Below are positions 43,201 to 51,581 of a DNA stretch of 64,000 nucleotides, piece after piece. Source of the stretch: Halocatena halophila. GTDB taxonomy: Archaea > Halobacteriota > Halobacteria > Halobacteriales > Haloarculaceae. The position numbers were made by a program, and so were the translations under genes. The first letter of the stretch is position 1. Each line of letters opens with the position of its first letter. Below the pieces are notes generated by a model. It ran no database searches. It was given only the letters and a program-made list of their open reading frames with translations, and was not told where the DNA came from. Location of the stretch: assembly GCA_027563145.1 (NCBI GenBank), contig CP071306.1:1798001-1862000 (forward strand), written 5' to 3'.

Positions 43201-44825
43201 GTGACGAGCTCCTCGCGGATGTAATCCAGCGGGGGGTTCGTCACCTGGGCAAACAGCTGTTTGAAATACGACGACAGCGGTCGATTGGTCTCTCCAAGCA
43301 CCGACAGCGGTGTGTCGTCACCCATCGAGCCGACTGGGTCCTTTCCATCGCGTGCCATCGGCTCGATGAGATGGTCCAGCTCGTCGTGTGAGTAGCCAAA
43401 CAGTGCCTGGTGCGACCGAAGCTGATCGACTGGTGCTGTGATTTCGGCGCCACTGGATAGATCGTCTGGCAGGCGCTGTTGTTCGGTTGCCACCCACTCG
43501 CCGTACCGATCGTCGACGAGTGACTCGAACACCTCATCGTCGGGAATAATTCTGCCTTCCTCTGGATCGGCGAGAAACAGCTGGCCGGGTTTGAGCCTGC
43601 CGCGCGTTTCGATCCGGGAGGCGTCGTGTTGGGCCTCGAGCGCGCCTACTTCGCTCGACATGACGAGCGTTCGATCGTCGAGGACATCGTACCGACACGG
43701 TCGCAGTCCGTTCCGGTCGAGCACCGCACCCACCCGCTCGCCGTCGGTCGCAGCAACGAGTGCCGGTCCATCCCACGGCTCGATCAACGAGGCGTGAAAA
43801 TCGTACCACTCCTTGCGGCTTTCATCGACACCGGTCTCCTCGCCACGCCAGGCTTCTGGAATCAACATTCGCAACGCGTGACCGAGATCGCGCCCCGTGT
43901 TCAACAACAGCTCAAGCGCGTTATCGACGCTCGCCGTATCCGACTGCGTTTCATCGTTGATGATCGGCAAGAGCGTCTCGAGATCGTCGCCGTACGCCGG
44001 ATCGGCGAGATCGTTCTCTCTTGCGCGCATCCAGTTGATGTTCCCCTGAATCGTGTTGAACTCCCCATTGTGGATCACCCTGTGGTACGGATGGGCGAGA
44101 TGCCACGCACCGAGCGTGTTCGTTGAATACCTGGCATGGACCATCGCGAACGTAGAGGCGAGTTGCTCATCGTGCAGTTCCGGGTAGTACGTTGACAGCT
44201 GCTCGGCGGTCAACAGTCCCTTATAAACGATCGTCTGCCGATCCAGCGAACAGATGGAAAATCGACCGGTTTCATCGAGCTCGCGCGAGTCGATCGTCGT
44301 TTCGACTGCCCGACGAGCCACGTAGAGCTGCCGATCGAACGTCTCGTCCGAAGGATCGTTACTCGGGGTGACAAACACCTGTTCGACCGCGGGCTCGGAG
44401 TCGCGAGCAGTTTTTCCAAGTCCCGACGCGTCGGTTGGCACCGTCCGCCAGCCGACCACCGACAGATCGTGGCGATCGAAGACGGTCGCAATCGTCTCTT
44501 TGAGGCGCTCTATGAGCGTCTCATTTTTGGGGAAAAAGATCGATCCCACCGCGTACTGCTCTGGAAGATCAAAATCGACTGTGGCCGCAAAGAACTCGTG
44601 TGGCGTCTGGAGCAAAATTCCGGCCCCATCACCGGTGTTTTCCTCTGCCCCCGTCGTTCCACGATGTTCGAGATTGGCGAGCAAATCGAGCCCGTCGGCA
44701 ATCGGCTGGTGGCTGGTGTCACCGTCAAGGTCCATGACGACACCGACACCACAGCTCCCACGGGTGTCTGTTGGATCCGCGAGCCCGGCACCGCTCGCGA
44801 ACGTTGCTGGCTGTTGCTGGCTCAT
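40290..44825 (-). CDS. gltB: Glutamate synthase, large (alpha) subunit
   Basis: The 1511-residue enzyme makes two glutamates from glutamine and 2-oxoglutarate; electrons come from NADPH or ferredoxin. The N-terminal amidotransferase domain starts after a predicted propeptide at Cys25 in [12 protein letters not shown]. The central FMN/TIM-barrel domain shows [16 protein letters not shown] and [22 protein letters not shown]. Cysteines in the [19 protein letters not shown] segment hold the 3Fe-4S cluster. The C-terminal beta-helix GXGXG domain ([28 protein letters not shown]) completes it. No small subunit is next to it, so it is probably of the ferredoxin-like or separately encoded partner type. 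Confidence 0.96.
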   Translation of the reverse strand: [1511 protein letters not shown]

Positions 44826-44847
44826 ACCCCTCTCTGGCCGATAGCTT

Positions 44848-44871
44848 CTTAAGTGATTTCCCCTCAAGGGG
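44848..44871 (-). promoter_or_regulatory. gltB promoter: TATA core and upstream palindrome
   Basis: On the minus strand the cttaag core (44848-44853) is about 25 bases from the gltB ATG at 44825. Just upstream lies an inverted repeat cccct-ca-agggg (44860-44871), a candidate operator for nitrogen control. The protein that might bind it is unknown. Confidence 0.45.
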
Positions 44872-45013
44872 TAAGGCCATGTTGAAGTCACATAAGGGCA
44901 TATAATTAGTACCCACGTCTGGGGTAGTACAACGCCAGCTTATGCATTCTCAGTATATTTTCACAAATATGAATATAGATATCAATTAATTACTGATGGA
45001 AAATTTATAACAG

Positions 45014-46462
45014 TCAGTACGTTTTGGCGAAATACGCGGTCGTCTCTGCGGGTTCGCCACAGACACCACAGTCCTCGTGGATCGGTTCGTCGTCGAACGG
45101 CACCATCACGATTTCGGCTGCGATCTGGTCTTTGATCTCGGTTTCACAGTCTTGCTCGCCACACCAGCCGGTTTTCACGTAGCCGCCATGTTGACCGATG
45201 GTACCGAGAATTTCGTTTCGTGAGGTTGCTTCACGGATATTTTCTTCCCGGAGTTGTTCAGCTGTGGCGTAGAGTTTCGCATACACCGTCTCGAGGTGTT
45301 CCTGGACGGTCTCAGCCAGTCCCGTTCGCGATTCGGTCGTCGTCTCACCGTCTGGTCGGTGAACGAGCGACACTTCCTCATCGGCCACTTCGTTGGGACC
45401 GACCTCAATGCGCAGCGGGACGCCGTTGAGCTCCCACTCGTTGAATTTGAATCCGGGGTTTCGTTCGTCGCGGTCGTCGAGATGGACGCGAACGCCGTCG
45501 TCGTCGAGGGTTTTCCGGAGCTCTTCTGCGTAGCCAAGCACCGTTTCTCTGTTATCCTCCTGGAAGATCGGGACGATGACGACCTGTGTGGGTGCCATCG
45601 GCGGAGGCAACACCAGTCCCTGATCATCAGCATGCGTCATGATCAGCGCGCCGAGCGCTCGCCAGGAAAGCCCCCAGGAAGTGGTGTGGGCGGTCTGTTC
45701 GGTCTCGTCTTCGTCGAGGTAGGTGATGTCGAACGCCTCGGCGAAGCTCTCGCCCAGATAGTGGCTCGTTGCGCCCTGGACGCTCTTTCCGTCCGGCATC
45801 ATCACTTCGATCGTGGTGGTAGTGTCCGCACCAGGGAATTTGTCGTGATCGGGCTTTTTTCCGCGAAGCGGTGCCAGCGCCATCACGTCGGTGTAGAGCC
45901 GTTCGTACTGATCCAATCGAAGCATCGTTTCATCCCAGGCATCGTCGCAGTCGTGGTGGGCGGTGTGGCCCTCCTGCCAGAGGAACTCCTTGGTTCGGAA
46001 GAACGGCTTCGTGTCGGTTGCCTCCCAGCGAACGACCGAACACCACTGGTTGATGCGCATCGGGAGATCACGGTGGCTGCGAACCCACTGAGAAATAAAT
46101 GGCGTGATGATCGATTCGCTGGTGGGCCGCACGGCAAGCCGCTCGTCGAGTTCGTCGTGGCCACCCTGGGTCACCCACGCCACTTCCGGGTCGAACCCTT
46201 CTACGATCTCCTTTTCCTGTTCGAGATACGACTCTGGAATGAACATCGGGAAGTAGGCGTTCTGAACGCCGCTGTCTTTGAACCATCCATCGAGGTGGTT
46301 CTGGACGGCTTCCCAGAGTGCATACCCGCGTGGCCGGGTGACGATGAACCCGCCCATGGGTGCATAATCCGCCAGGCCGCTTTTCTGGACGACCTGCGAG
46401 TACCACTCGCCAGTCTCGTGTTCTTTGCTGGCGGTGATGCCGAGATCCTGATCGCCGGTCAT
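45014..46462 (-). CDS. proS: Prolyl-tRNA synthetase (archaeal/eukaryotic type)
   Basis: The 482-residue class II synthetase charges tRNA-Pro. Visible features are motif 2 (WCSVVRWEATDTKPFFRTKEFLWQEGHTAH), the motif 1 region GFIVTRPRGYALWEAVQ, and motif 3 in the SWGLSWRALGALIMTH stretch. The anticodon-binding domain contains QVVIVPIF. A C-terminal zinc-binding region (CGVCGE) is followed by the terminal YFAKTY, as in archaeal ProRS. There is no bacterial editing insertion. A TATA box lies upstream on the minus strand. Confidence 0.96.
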   Translation of the reverse strand: MTGDQDLGITASKEHETGEWYSQVVQKSGLADYAPMGGFIVTRPRGYALWEAVQNHLDGWFKDSGVQNAYFPMFIPESYLEQEKEIVEGFDPEVAWVTQGGHDELDERLAVRPTSESIITPFISQWVRSHRDLPMRINQWCSVVRWEATDTKPFFRTKEFLWQEGHTAHHDCDDAWDETMLRLDQYERLYTDVMALAPLRGKKPDHDKFPGADTTTTIEVMMPDGKSVQGATSHYLGESFAEAFDITYLDEDETEQTAHTTSWGLSWRALGALIMTHADDQGLVLPPPMAPTQVVIVPIFQEDNRETVLGYAEELRKTLDDDGVRVHLDDRDERNPGFKFNEWELNGVPLRIEVGPNEVADEEVSLVHRPDGETTTESRTGLAETVQEHLETVYAKLYATAEQLREENIREATSRNEILGTIGQHGGYVKTGWCGEQDCETEIKDQIAAEIVMVPFDDEPIHEDCGVCGEPAETTAYFAKTY

Positions 46463-46483
46463 GTAGGAACGAGACGGCTACCC

Positions 46484-46491
46484 CTAATAAG
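46484..46491 (-). promoter_or_regulatory. TATA box of proS
   Basis: Read on the minus strand, cttattag is centred about 26 bases before the ATG at 46462, giving a leaderless mRNA. Confidence 0.5.
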
Positions 46492-46513
46492 CTCGACGTG
46501 TCTAACTCCCGTG

Positions 46514-47194
46514 TCAGTAGCTCCACAGCCGGTTGAATCGGGAGGAAAGCGCTGGCGTGTTTCGTTCGATCGCGTCAGGGGTTCGCGATCCGTTCACGTT
46601 GATGAGCTGGAGGCGTCCCCTGTCGTCGCTATACACGTTCTGGAAGTCGTACACCAGTCCGGCGACACGCACATCGTCTGGGACATCATCGCTTTCGAGC
46701 AACAGCTCGACCTGCCGGTCAACGTTGTACTCCACCAGATGGTTAATCGCGCTCTCCTCATCGAGTCCATCCGGAAGTGCGTCGACACCTGGTGCGAGCC
46801 GGTCTTTCAACAGATCGATCGCGTACTGAATCCCATCTGGCTCGTCAACGCCATCGGTCAGATCCTGATAGGTTGCGGTGACAGCGCCACAGCCGGTGTG
46901 GCCGATCACTGCCGCAGTGGCCGTTCCGGCATGAACGAGCGGATAGAGCACGTCGCCGGAGACGGTCGCACCGTCGTCCGTTCGTTCACAGACGCGATTA
47001 CCGATCACGCCGACGGTAAACACGTCGCCGGGCGTCTCGTTGGTGATCAGTTCGTCCTGCAACACGCGCGAATCCGAACAACAGACGGTGACCAGCCCCG
47101 GGGACTGTCCGTCCTGGACCGCATCGAACCGGTCGTTCGAAAATTCACTCACGTGGCGGTCGTTTCGTTCGAGCAACTCGAGTAGCTCCATCAT
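46514..47194 (-). CDS. Beta-class carbonic anhydrase
   Basis: The 226-residue zinc enzyme interconverts CO2 and bicarbonate. The zinc ligands are in CCSDSR (Cys39, with Asp41 and Arg43 as the catalytic dyad) and IGHTGCG (His99, Cys102). The family segment FTVGVIGNRV is present, though N in place of the usual AGN is a slight departure. The C-terminal region VRVAGLVYDFQNVYSDDRGRLQLINVNG is characteristic. Two adjacent ATGs (47194, 47191) could start it. It lies 64 bases downstream of the isochorismatase-fold gene and may be cotranscribed. Confidence 0.9.
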   Translation of the reverse strand: MMELLELLERNDRHVSEFSNDRFDAVQDGQSPGLVTVCCSDSRVLQDELITNETPGDVFTVGVIGNRVCERTDDGATVSGDVLYPLVHAGTATAAVIGHTGCGAVTATYQDLTDGVDEPDGIQYAIDLLKDRLAPGVDALPDGLDEESAINHLVEYNVDRQVELLLESDDVPDDVRVAGLVYDFQNVYSDDRGRLQLINVNGSRTPDAIERNTPALSSRFNRLWSY

Positions 47195-47258
47195 TCGGCC
47201 CTCCACGCGGGATCGATAAACACGTTGTGACCGCGGCCGATCGATTGTGCGGATCCCG

Positions 47259-47822
47259 TCATGAACGGATCTCCTCGAGCAGTGCATCAGTTGTTCGTAT
47301 CGTCGCGAACTCTCCGGACAGCTGTGCGAGTGCTGTTTCGTGGATGCAGTCTGCGTCGTAGCAAGTTCCATCGAGCGTCCGATCGAACGTCGCACAGGCC
47401 GTCCGTGCGACCGTCACCGCAAACCCCCTGTTTTCTGCCATCCTGGCCGTCGTCGAGACGCAGTGGTCGGTCGTCAATCCGGCGATAACCAGGGTTCCGT
47501 CACTGCACTCGCCGAGCAACCGTTCGAGATTCGTTCCCACGAACGCGCCGTTGACACGCTTTCGAATCGTATGTTCGCCCGGAGCCGGCTCAAGCTGCGG
47601 TTTGAATTCGTATCCTGGACAGCCATCGCGAAGCGGTGAGGCGGGTTCGGTCGAATCGTGGCGAACGTGGATGACCGGCCATCCCACTTCGCGCCAGTAC
47701 TCGAGCAAGCGAACGGCGGTATCTTCAGCGTCCGGATTGTTTCGCGATCCCCACTGCGGATCGTCGAATCCTCGCTGGAAGTCGATCAGCACGAGCGCCG
47801 TTGCAGTATCCGAGACGCTCAT
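47259..47822 (-). CDS. Isochorismatase-fold cysteine hydrolase
   Basis: The 187-residue hydrolase has the catalytic Asp14 ([10 protein letters not shown]), Lys88 (RKRVNGAF) and Cys121 ([11 protein letters not shown]) of the isochorismatase/nicotinamidase superfamily. These enzymes hydrolyse amides, ureido groups or enol ethers. The exact substrate is not predictable, but a nicotinamidase- or N-carbamoyl-type role would fit a nicotinate/amide context. Its start overlaps the stop of the upstream YqcI/YcgG gene by four bases (ATGA), so the two are translated together. Confidence 0.88.
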   Translation of the reverse strand: MSVSDTATALVLIDFQRGFDDPQWGSRNNPDAEDTAVRLLEYWREVGWPVIHVRHDSTEPASPLRDGCPGYEFKPQLEPAPGEHTIRKRVNGAFVGTNLERLLGECSDGTLVIAGLTTDHCVSTTARMAENRGFAVTVARTACATFDRTLDGTCYDADCIHETALAQLSGEFATIRTTDALLEEIRS

Positions 47823-48640
47823 CGTGGTGCTCCATCCGATGGCACGTCGATACACTGCGTCGATCGCGGATGTGTGTCTGTGATCGTGATTGGGGGTTTT
47901 TGTGGGGCCTGCTGGCGATCGCTCGAAAGCATATACTGGGGCCACTCGCGGTCGCCCTCGACACCCCAGTCGCCGAGATCTGCGTGCGGGCAGACGCCAT
48001 CGTACGATTCGAGCCGTTCCTGAATGATCGTCCGTGCGTGCTGACCAGCGTCGGTATCGGCCGTCACGTTGAGAGATTCGAACAGCGCGCGTGGCTGGAA
48101 CGTGATTTCGAGCCCAACCGGGCAGTAACGGCTGTTGCGCTGGTCATAAAACGGTGCCCGACACGTTGGGAATATGGGCTCTCCACCGAAGCAAAACTCC
48201 CACCTAGCGTGGTCCGGATCGGTCGGGATCGATTCCGGCCAGGGTGTTGGATCGTGGACGTGCAAAAACTGAAGGATGTGCCACAGTGCGTCGTGATAGG
48301 TCGCTTCCGTCGCCACGCGATCATCGGGTGCGAAAAATGCCACCAGAGAGGCACGGTCGCTGTACTCTTGATAGCAATCGAGATACGAACACAGCGTTGA
48401 TCCAAGTTCGAACAGCGCGTCAGTTTCTGTCAGCGATGGCACGGCCGTGTAGAGTGGCTCTCCGTTTCGAACGGATTTTGCACCGAAAAAACATGGAAAC
48501 GGCGTTTCGTTTCGGCTTCCGAGCAATCCCTCCCGAAACGTCTTCCAGTGCTGTTCGACCCATGCTGGCACCCTCGAGTTCTCGACAGCCTGCTCCAGCG
48601 TTGACTGGGTGCAGAGCTCGTTGACCACGGTGTTCGCCAT
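47819..48640 (-). CDS. YqcI/YcgG (GntA-type) family protein, predicted haem-dependent N-hydroxylase
   Basis: The 273-residue protein shows the family pattern: [21 protein letters not shown] near the N-terminus, then [22 protein letters not shown]. The conserved [17 protein letters not shown] segment follows, with a strand segment [19 protein letters not shown] later. Family member GntA hydroxylates a guanidino nitrogen in guanitoxin biosynthesis with a haem cofactor; the substrate here is not known. The ATG at 48640 is preferred over a TTG at 48694. It sits 40 bases after the tandem NadE gene and overlaps the hydrolase start by four bases. Confidence 0.8.
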   Translation of the reverse strand: MANTVVNELCTQSTLEQAVENSRVPAWVEQHWKTFREGLLGSRNETPFPCFFGAKSVRNGEPLYTAVPSLTETDALFELGSTLCSYLDCYQEYSDRASLVAFFAPDDRVATEATYHDALWHILQFLHVHDPTPWPESIPTDPDHARWEFCFGGEPIFPTCRAPFYDQRNSRYCPVGLEITFQPRALFESLNVTADTDAGQHARTIIQERLESYDGVCPHADLGDWGVEGDREWPQYMLSSDRQQAPQKPPITITDTHPRSTQCIDVPSDGAPR

Positions 48641-48680
48641 CAGTTTGATCGTTCCATCGGTTGATTGTTGTTTCTCTGGC

Positions 48681-50354
48681 TTAGCATTGTCCAATCAGCA
48701 GTTCGAGCTCGTGAAAATACGTCTCTCTTGGAGTGTGGCTGGATGTCGGTCCTCGCGGGCGTCGCCGTTTGTGCTGGCTCTCAAGATGGGCACGGGCACA
48801 CCGTTCGAGCTGCTCTCTGTCGAGGCCACACTCCGCAGCCGTCCTGTCGATTCCACCATTAACATCGACGAGCTGCCAGACGATCTGGTCGAGCGTCTCA
48901 GTGTTGAGAGCGCTGGCACAGTCGGGCGGTACCGATCGGTCGATGGCTCCTGGCAGTCCCAGGGTTCGGGCGAGCTGGTCCAGTTCGGTCTCGAACAGGC
49001 CGGTGAACGGCAGGAAATCTGCGGCTCCGTTGCCGTGTTTCGTGAACGCGCCGAGCAGCCATGCCGGTCGGCTGAGATCGCCAACAACGAGCCGATCCGT
49101 TGTGTTGGCCGCGTGGTAGGCACAGACAGCTCGTACACGTTCTCTGACGTTCTCGAGCGTCCGTTCGGTTGCCCCGTTCGTCCAGCGGTCGGGGAGCACA
49201 TCCAGCAGTCGGGAAACGAGTGGGGCACAATCGACCGTGGTGTGTGGAATGCCGATCGTTTCTGCGACCGAGACGGCGTCGTGTGTGTTCGATTGGCCCT
49301 CAGCGCCACATGGAAGTATCAATCCATATATGCGATCGGGGCCGACGGCGCTGGCTGCAAGCGCTGTAAGCGTACTTGAGCGCTTTCGGCCATCCATTCG
49401 GACGACGTAGCCCGATCGATCCGTCGTGCGGAGCGTCCGAGAAAGCGCTCGCTTGAGTCGCGAACGCAGTGGCGTCGCCGTTTTGTGGCTGGTGTTTGGC
49501 GGACGGACCGTGTCACCCGGAAGGATCGACCGACCTGTGTGACGTGGTGGCCGTCGTTTGTGCGCCGTCTCGTGGAATTGCTGGGCACACATCTTGGCAA
49601 GTGAGCGCTCACAGCCGACGATTTCGGCGATACGCTTCGGTGATGTGTCTGATCTTGATAACAGGTGACAGATCGGATCAAGCAGTTCATATGGTGCTCC
49701 AAGCTGAGTGCGATCAGTCTGTCCCGCCCAGAGGCCAGCCGTGGGGGGTTTCTGGATAATTTCGGTGGGAACGTTGTACGCGTTCGCGTGATGACGGATC
49801 GTCGATTTGTCCCACGCCCTGAGTGGTGCACAGTCGACAGCGCTGTCGCCGTATTTGGTGACGTAGCCAAGCGTTCGTTCGGTTCGGTTGGTCGTTCCGA
49901 TGACGAGCCGGTTACGGGCGTTCGCCATGAAGTATACACACGCCATACGGATTCTCCCAACAGCATTGCCGATCGCGTGGCGATCACCATCGGTCGCAAT
50001 CAGAGGGGCAATCTCGTCTTCGAACAGATCGACGACCGGCTGTAGGTCGATCGTGTCGAACGGAATGTCGAGCCTGCTAGCCATCGTCGTCGCATCAGCA
50101 ACTGCTGTGGTCGGACTCGCCAGCGTCGGTTGACAGAGCCCGTACACGGCGTTTCGTCCAACTGCGGCTGTAGTGAGTGCAGCAGTGAGTGACGAATCGA
50201 TCCCACCGCTCATGTTGAGCATCACACCGTCGCATCCCGACGATTCGACTGCCGAACGAATGAACGACTCGACCGCCGTGGGTGGTGGTCCCCCAGCTGT
50301 TCGTTCGGACCGGCCAGGTTTGAGATCTTCCCGATCCACTGGTGCTGTTGCCAT
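48681..50354 (-). CDS. Tandem NAD-synthetase (NadE) fusion with degenerate second domain
   Basis: The 557-residue protein contains two NadE-type ATP-pyrophosphatase domains. Domain 1 (about 26-270) has an intact SGGIDS loop (49-54), GTTNRTERTLGY, the motif TKYGDSAVDCAP and AGLWAGQTD, and should adenylate and amidate a carboxylate with ammonia. Domain 2 (about 298-535) aligns along its length, but the loop reads DGRKRSS at 321-327 and TKYGD becomes TKHGN. Both end in the same K-R-rich motif (HKRRPPR/HKRRRPR). The N-terminal start is uncertain: ATG 50354 is preferred over GTG 50399 or TTG 50423. It leads the minus-strand cluster. Confidence 0.85.
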   Translation of the reverse strand: MATAPVDREDLKPGRSERTAGGPPPTAVESFIRSAVESSGCDGVMLNMSGGIDSSLTAALTTAAVGRNAVYGLCQPTLASPTTAVADATTMASRLDIPFDTIDLQPVVDLFEDEIAPLIATDGDRHAIGNAVGRIRMACVYFMANARNRLVIGTTNRTERTLGYVTKYGDSAVDCAPLRAWDKSTIRHHANAYNVPTEIIQKPPTAGLWAGQTDRTQLGAPYELLDPICHLLSRSDTSPKRIAEIVGCERSLAKMCAQQFHETAHKRRPPRHTGRSILPGDTVRPPNTSHKTATPLRSRLKRALSRTLRTTDRSGYVVRMDGRKRSSTLTALAASAVGPDRIYGLILPCGAEGQSNTHDAVSVAETIGIPHTTVDCAPLVSRLLDVLPDRWTNGATERTLENVRERVRAVCAYHAANTTDRLVVGDLSRPAWLLGAFTKHGNGAADFLPFTGLFETELDQLARTLGLPGAIDRSVPPDCASALNTETLDQIVWQLVDVNGGIDRTAAECGLDREQLERCARAHLESQHKRRRPRGPTSSHTPRETYFHELELLIGQC

Positions 50355-50662
50355 CTCAGCACCTCGCTCCGGATCGCGTGCGAAAGGGGTGAGCAGCACG
50401 TTTAGATCGCCCTCTACAATCAATCAAACGTCTATTATTTCGCTCTATAGGTGTTCTTTGCATACCTATTAACGCGTTCTATGACCAATTATATGTTATT
50501 GGTCCCAATTGAGTGGAAATACGCTCATTTATTGTTCAAACGGTCGCCGGTGTCTGGCGTGAGATGTTCTGTCCCCCGGTCATCGGAATCTGAGACGGTT
50601 CACCGACTGAAAATGGTAGCAAAAAGGTAATGTAATTACTACTACGTAAACTGAGTAACACA
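50355..50662. promoter_or_regulatory. Divergent promoter region with inverted repeats
   Basis: The 308 bases between the NadE fusion and the membrane-protein pair contain a perfect inverted repeat, gaccaat (50483-50489) and attggtc (50498-50504), with an eight-base spacer. A weaker one is ataggt (50447-50452) and acctat (50464-50469). AT-rich TATA-like cores are ctattattt (about 50431-50440, minus) and taattact (about 50634-50641, plus, 27 bases before the ATG at 50663). No gene is seen. Confidence 0.5.
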
Positions 50663-51520
50663 ATGGGAAACGGTACGAAGTCCAGCGAGCTGGATAGCCT
50701 GGAGGAGGGCCCGATATCGCTCGATGGAGCGTTCGATGGCCAGGCCCAGACGCTCGTCGAGCTCGAGGATGAGCTCGGCTCGGTCCCCGGTGCGGAAATC
50801 GCCGACTCGGAGCAGTATGAATCCGGGATGGTGGTTGGTGCCGACCGCGTCGGGGCCAGCGACCTCCCCGAGACGTATCCGATCAGTTTCGAGACCCCAC
50901 AGCTGTTGCGACTGGACGTTCAGCTCCCGTCCAATCAGGTGACATCAGTTTACGTGGGCTGGCCGGATCAGATTGCTGATGAGACACCGCTGTTTCGATT
51001 GCTCGAGGCAATCGGTGTCGGCGTCAATTCGTTCGCTGACATCCTCGGCGAGGAGGTACCCCTCCGCGTTGAAGGGGTGCACTACGTTGCTGATATCGAG
51101 TATCCGAGCGCTAGCCCGTTCGAATTCGAACAGACGGTCGAGCAGCTCTCCGTGGACGTTTCGGTCGACACCTCGAAAATGTGGTTCCACCTGACAGTCG
51201 CTGGCGTGGCCATGTGGATGGCGATGATTGCCTCGATGCCGATCGATCTACTTGTCCCTGATGGACTGCAGGGACTGTTGGTACTCAGTGGCTGGCTGTT
51301 GTTGCCCATCGGAATTTACTTCGATTCGAAACAAGTGGACGCAGTGAGCGACTGGTCGCCAACGAGATGGGCGTATTTTCTCCCAACATTGGTCCCGTTT
51401 TTCTGCATTCCAACGAGTATCATCTATCTGATAAAGAGACGGGAGGCAACGATTGCACCAGGATACGATATCGGCCGTCTCGATCGGCTCATCGAACGAG
51501 CAAAGGCACTATTCGATTGA
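50663..51520 (+). CDS. Membrane protein of tandem paralogous pair, copy 1
   Basis: The 285-residue protein has a soluble N-terminal part of about 170 residues, then four hydrophobic segments (about 175-265), and a charged end. Motifs shared with copy 2 are ELEDELGSVPGA, VVGADRV, PETYPISF, LLRLDVQLPS, SFADILGE, PLRVEGVHYVADI, SMPIDLLVPDG, PIGIYFDSKQV and DWSPTRW. No family is recognised. The N-terminal domain probably faces the cytoplasm. It is followed after 61 bases by the second copy. Confidence 0.75.
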   Translation: MGNGTKSSELDSLEEGPISLDGAFDGQAQTLVELEDELGSVPGAEIADSEQYESGMVVGADRVGASDLPETYPISFETPQLLRLDVQLPSNQVTSVYVGWPDQIADETPLFRLLEAIGVGVNSFADILGEEVPLRVEGVHYVADIEYPSASPFEFEQTVEQLSVDVSVDTSKMWFHLTVAGVAMWMAMIASMPIDLLVPDGLQGLLVLSGWLLLPIGIYFDSKQVDAVSDWSPTRWAYFLPTLVPFFCIPTSIIYLIKRREATIAPGYDIGRLDRLIERAKALFD

Positions 51521-51581
51521 GTGAACTGATCGAATCCACAACCAAACAATAATATCGACAGAAGAACTATTTCGGAAAACG

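Noticed and set aside
45254..47185. 643-codon plus-strand frame
   Set aside because: It is antisense to proS and the carbonic anhydrase, both with intact catalytic motifs.
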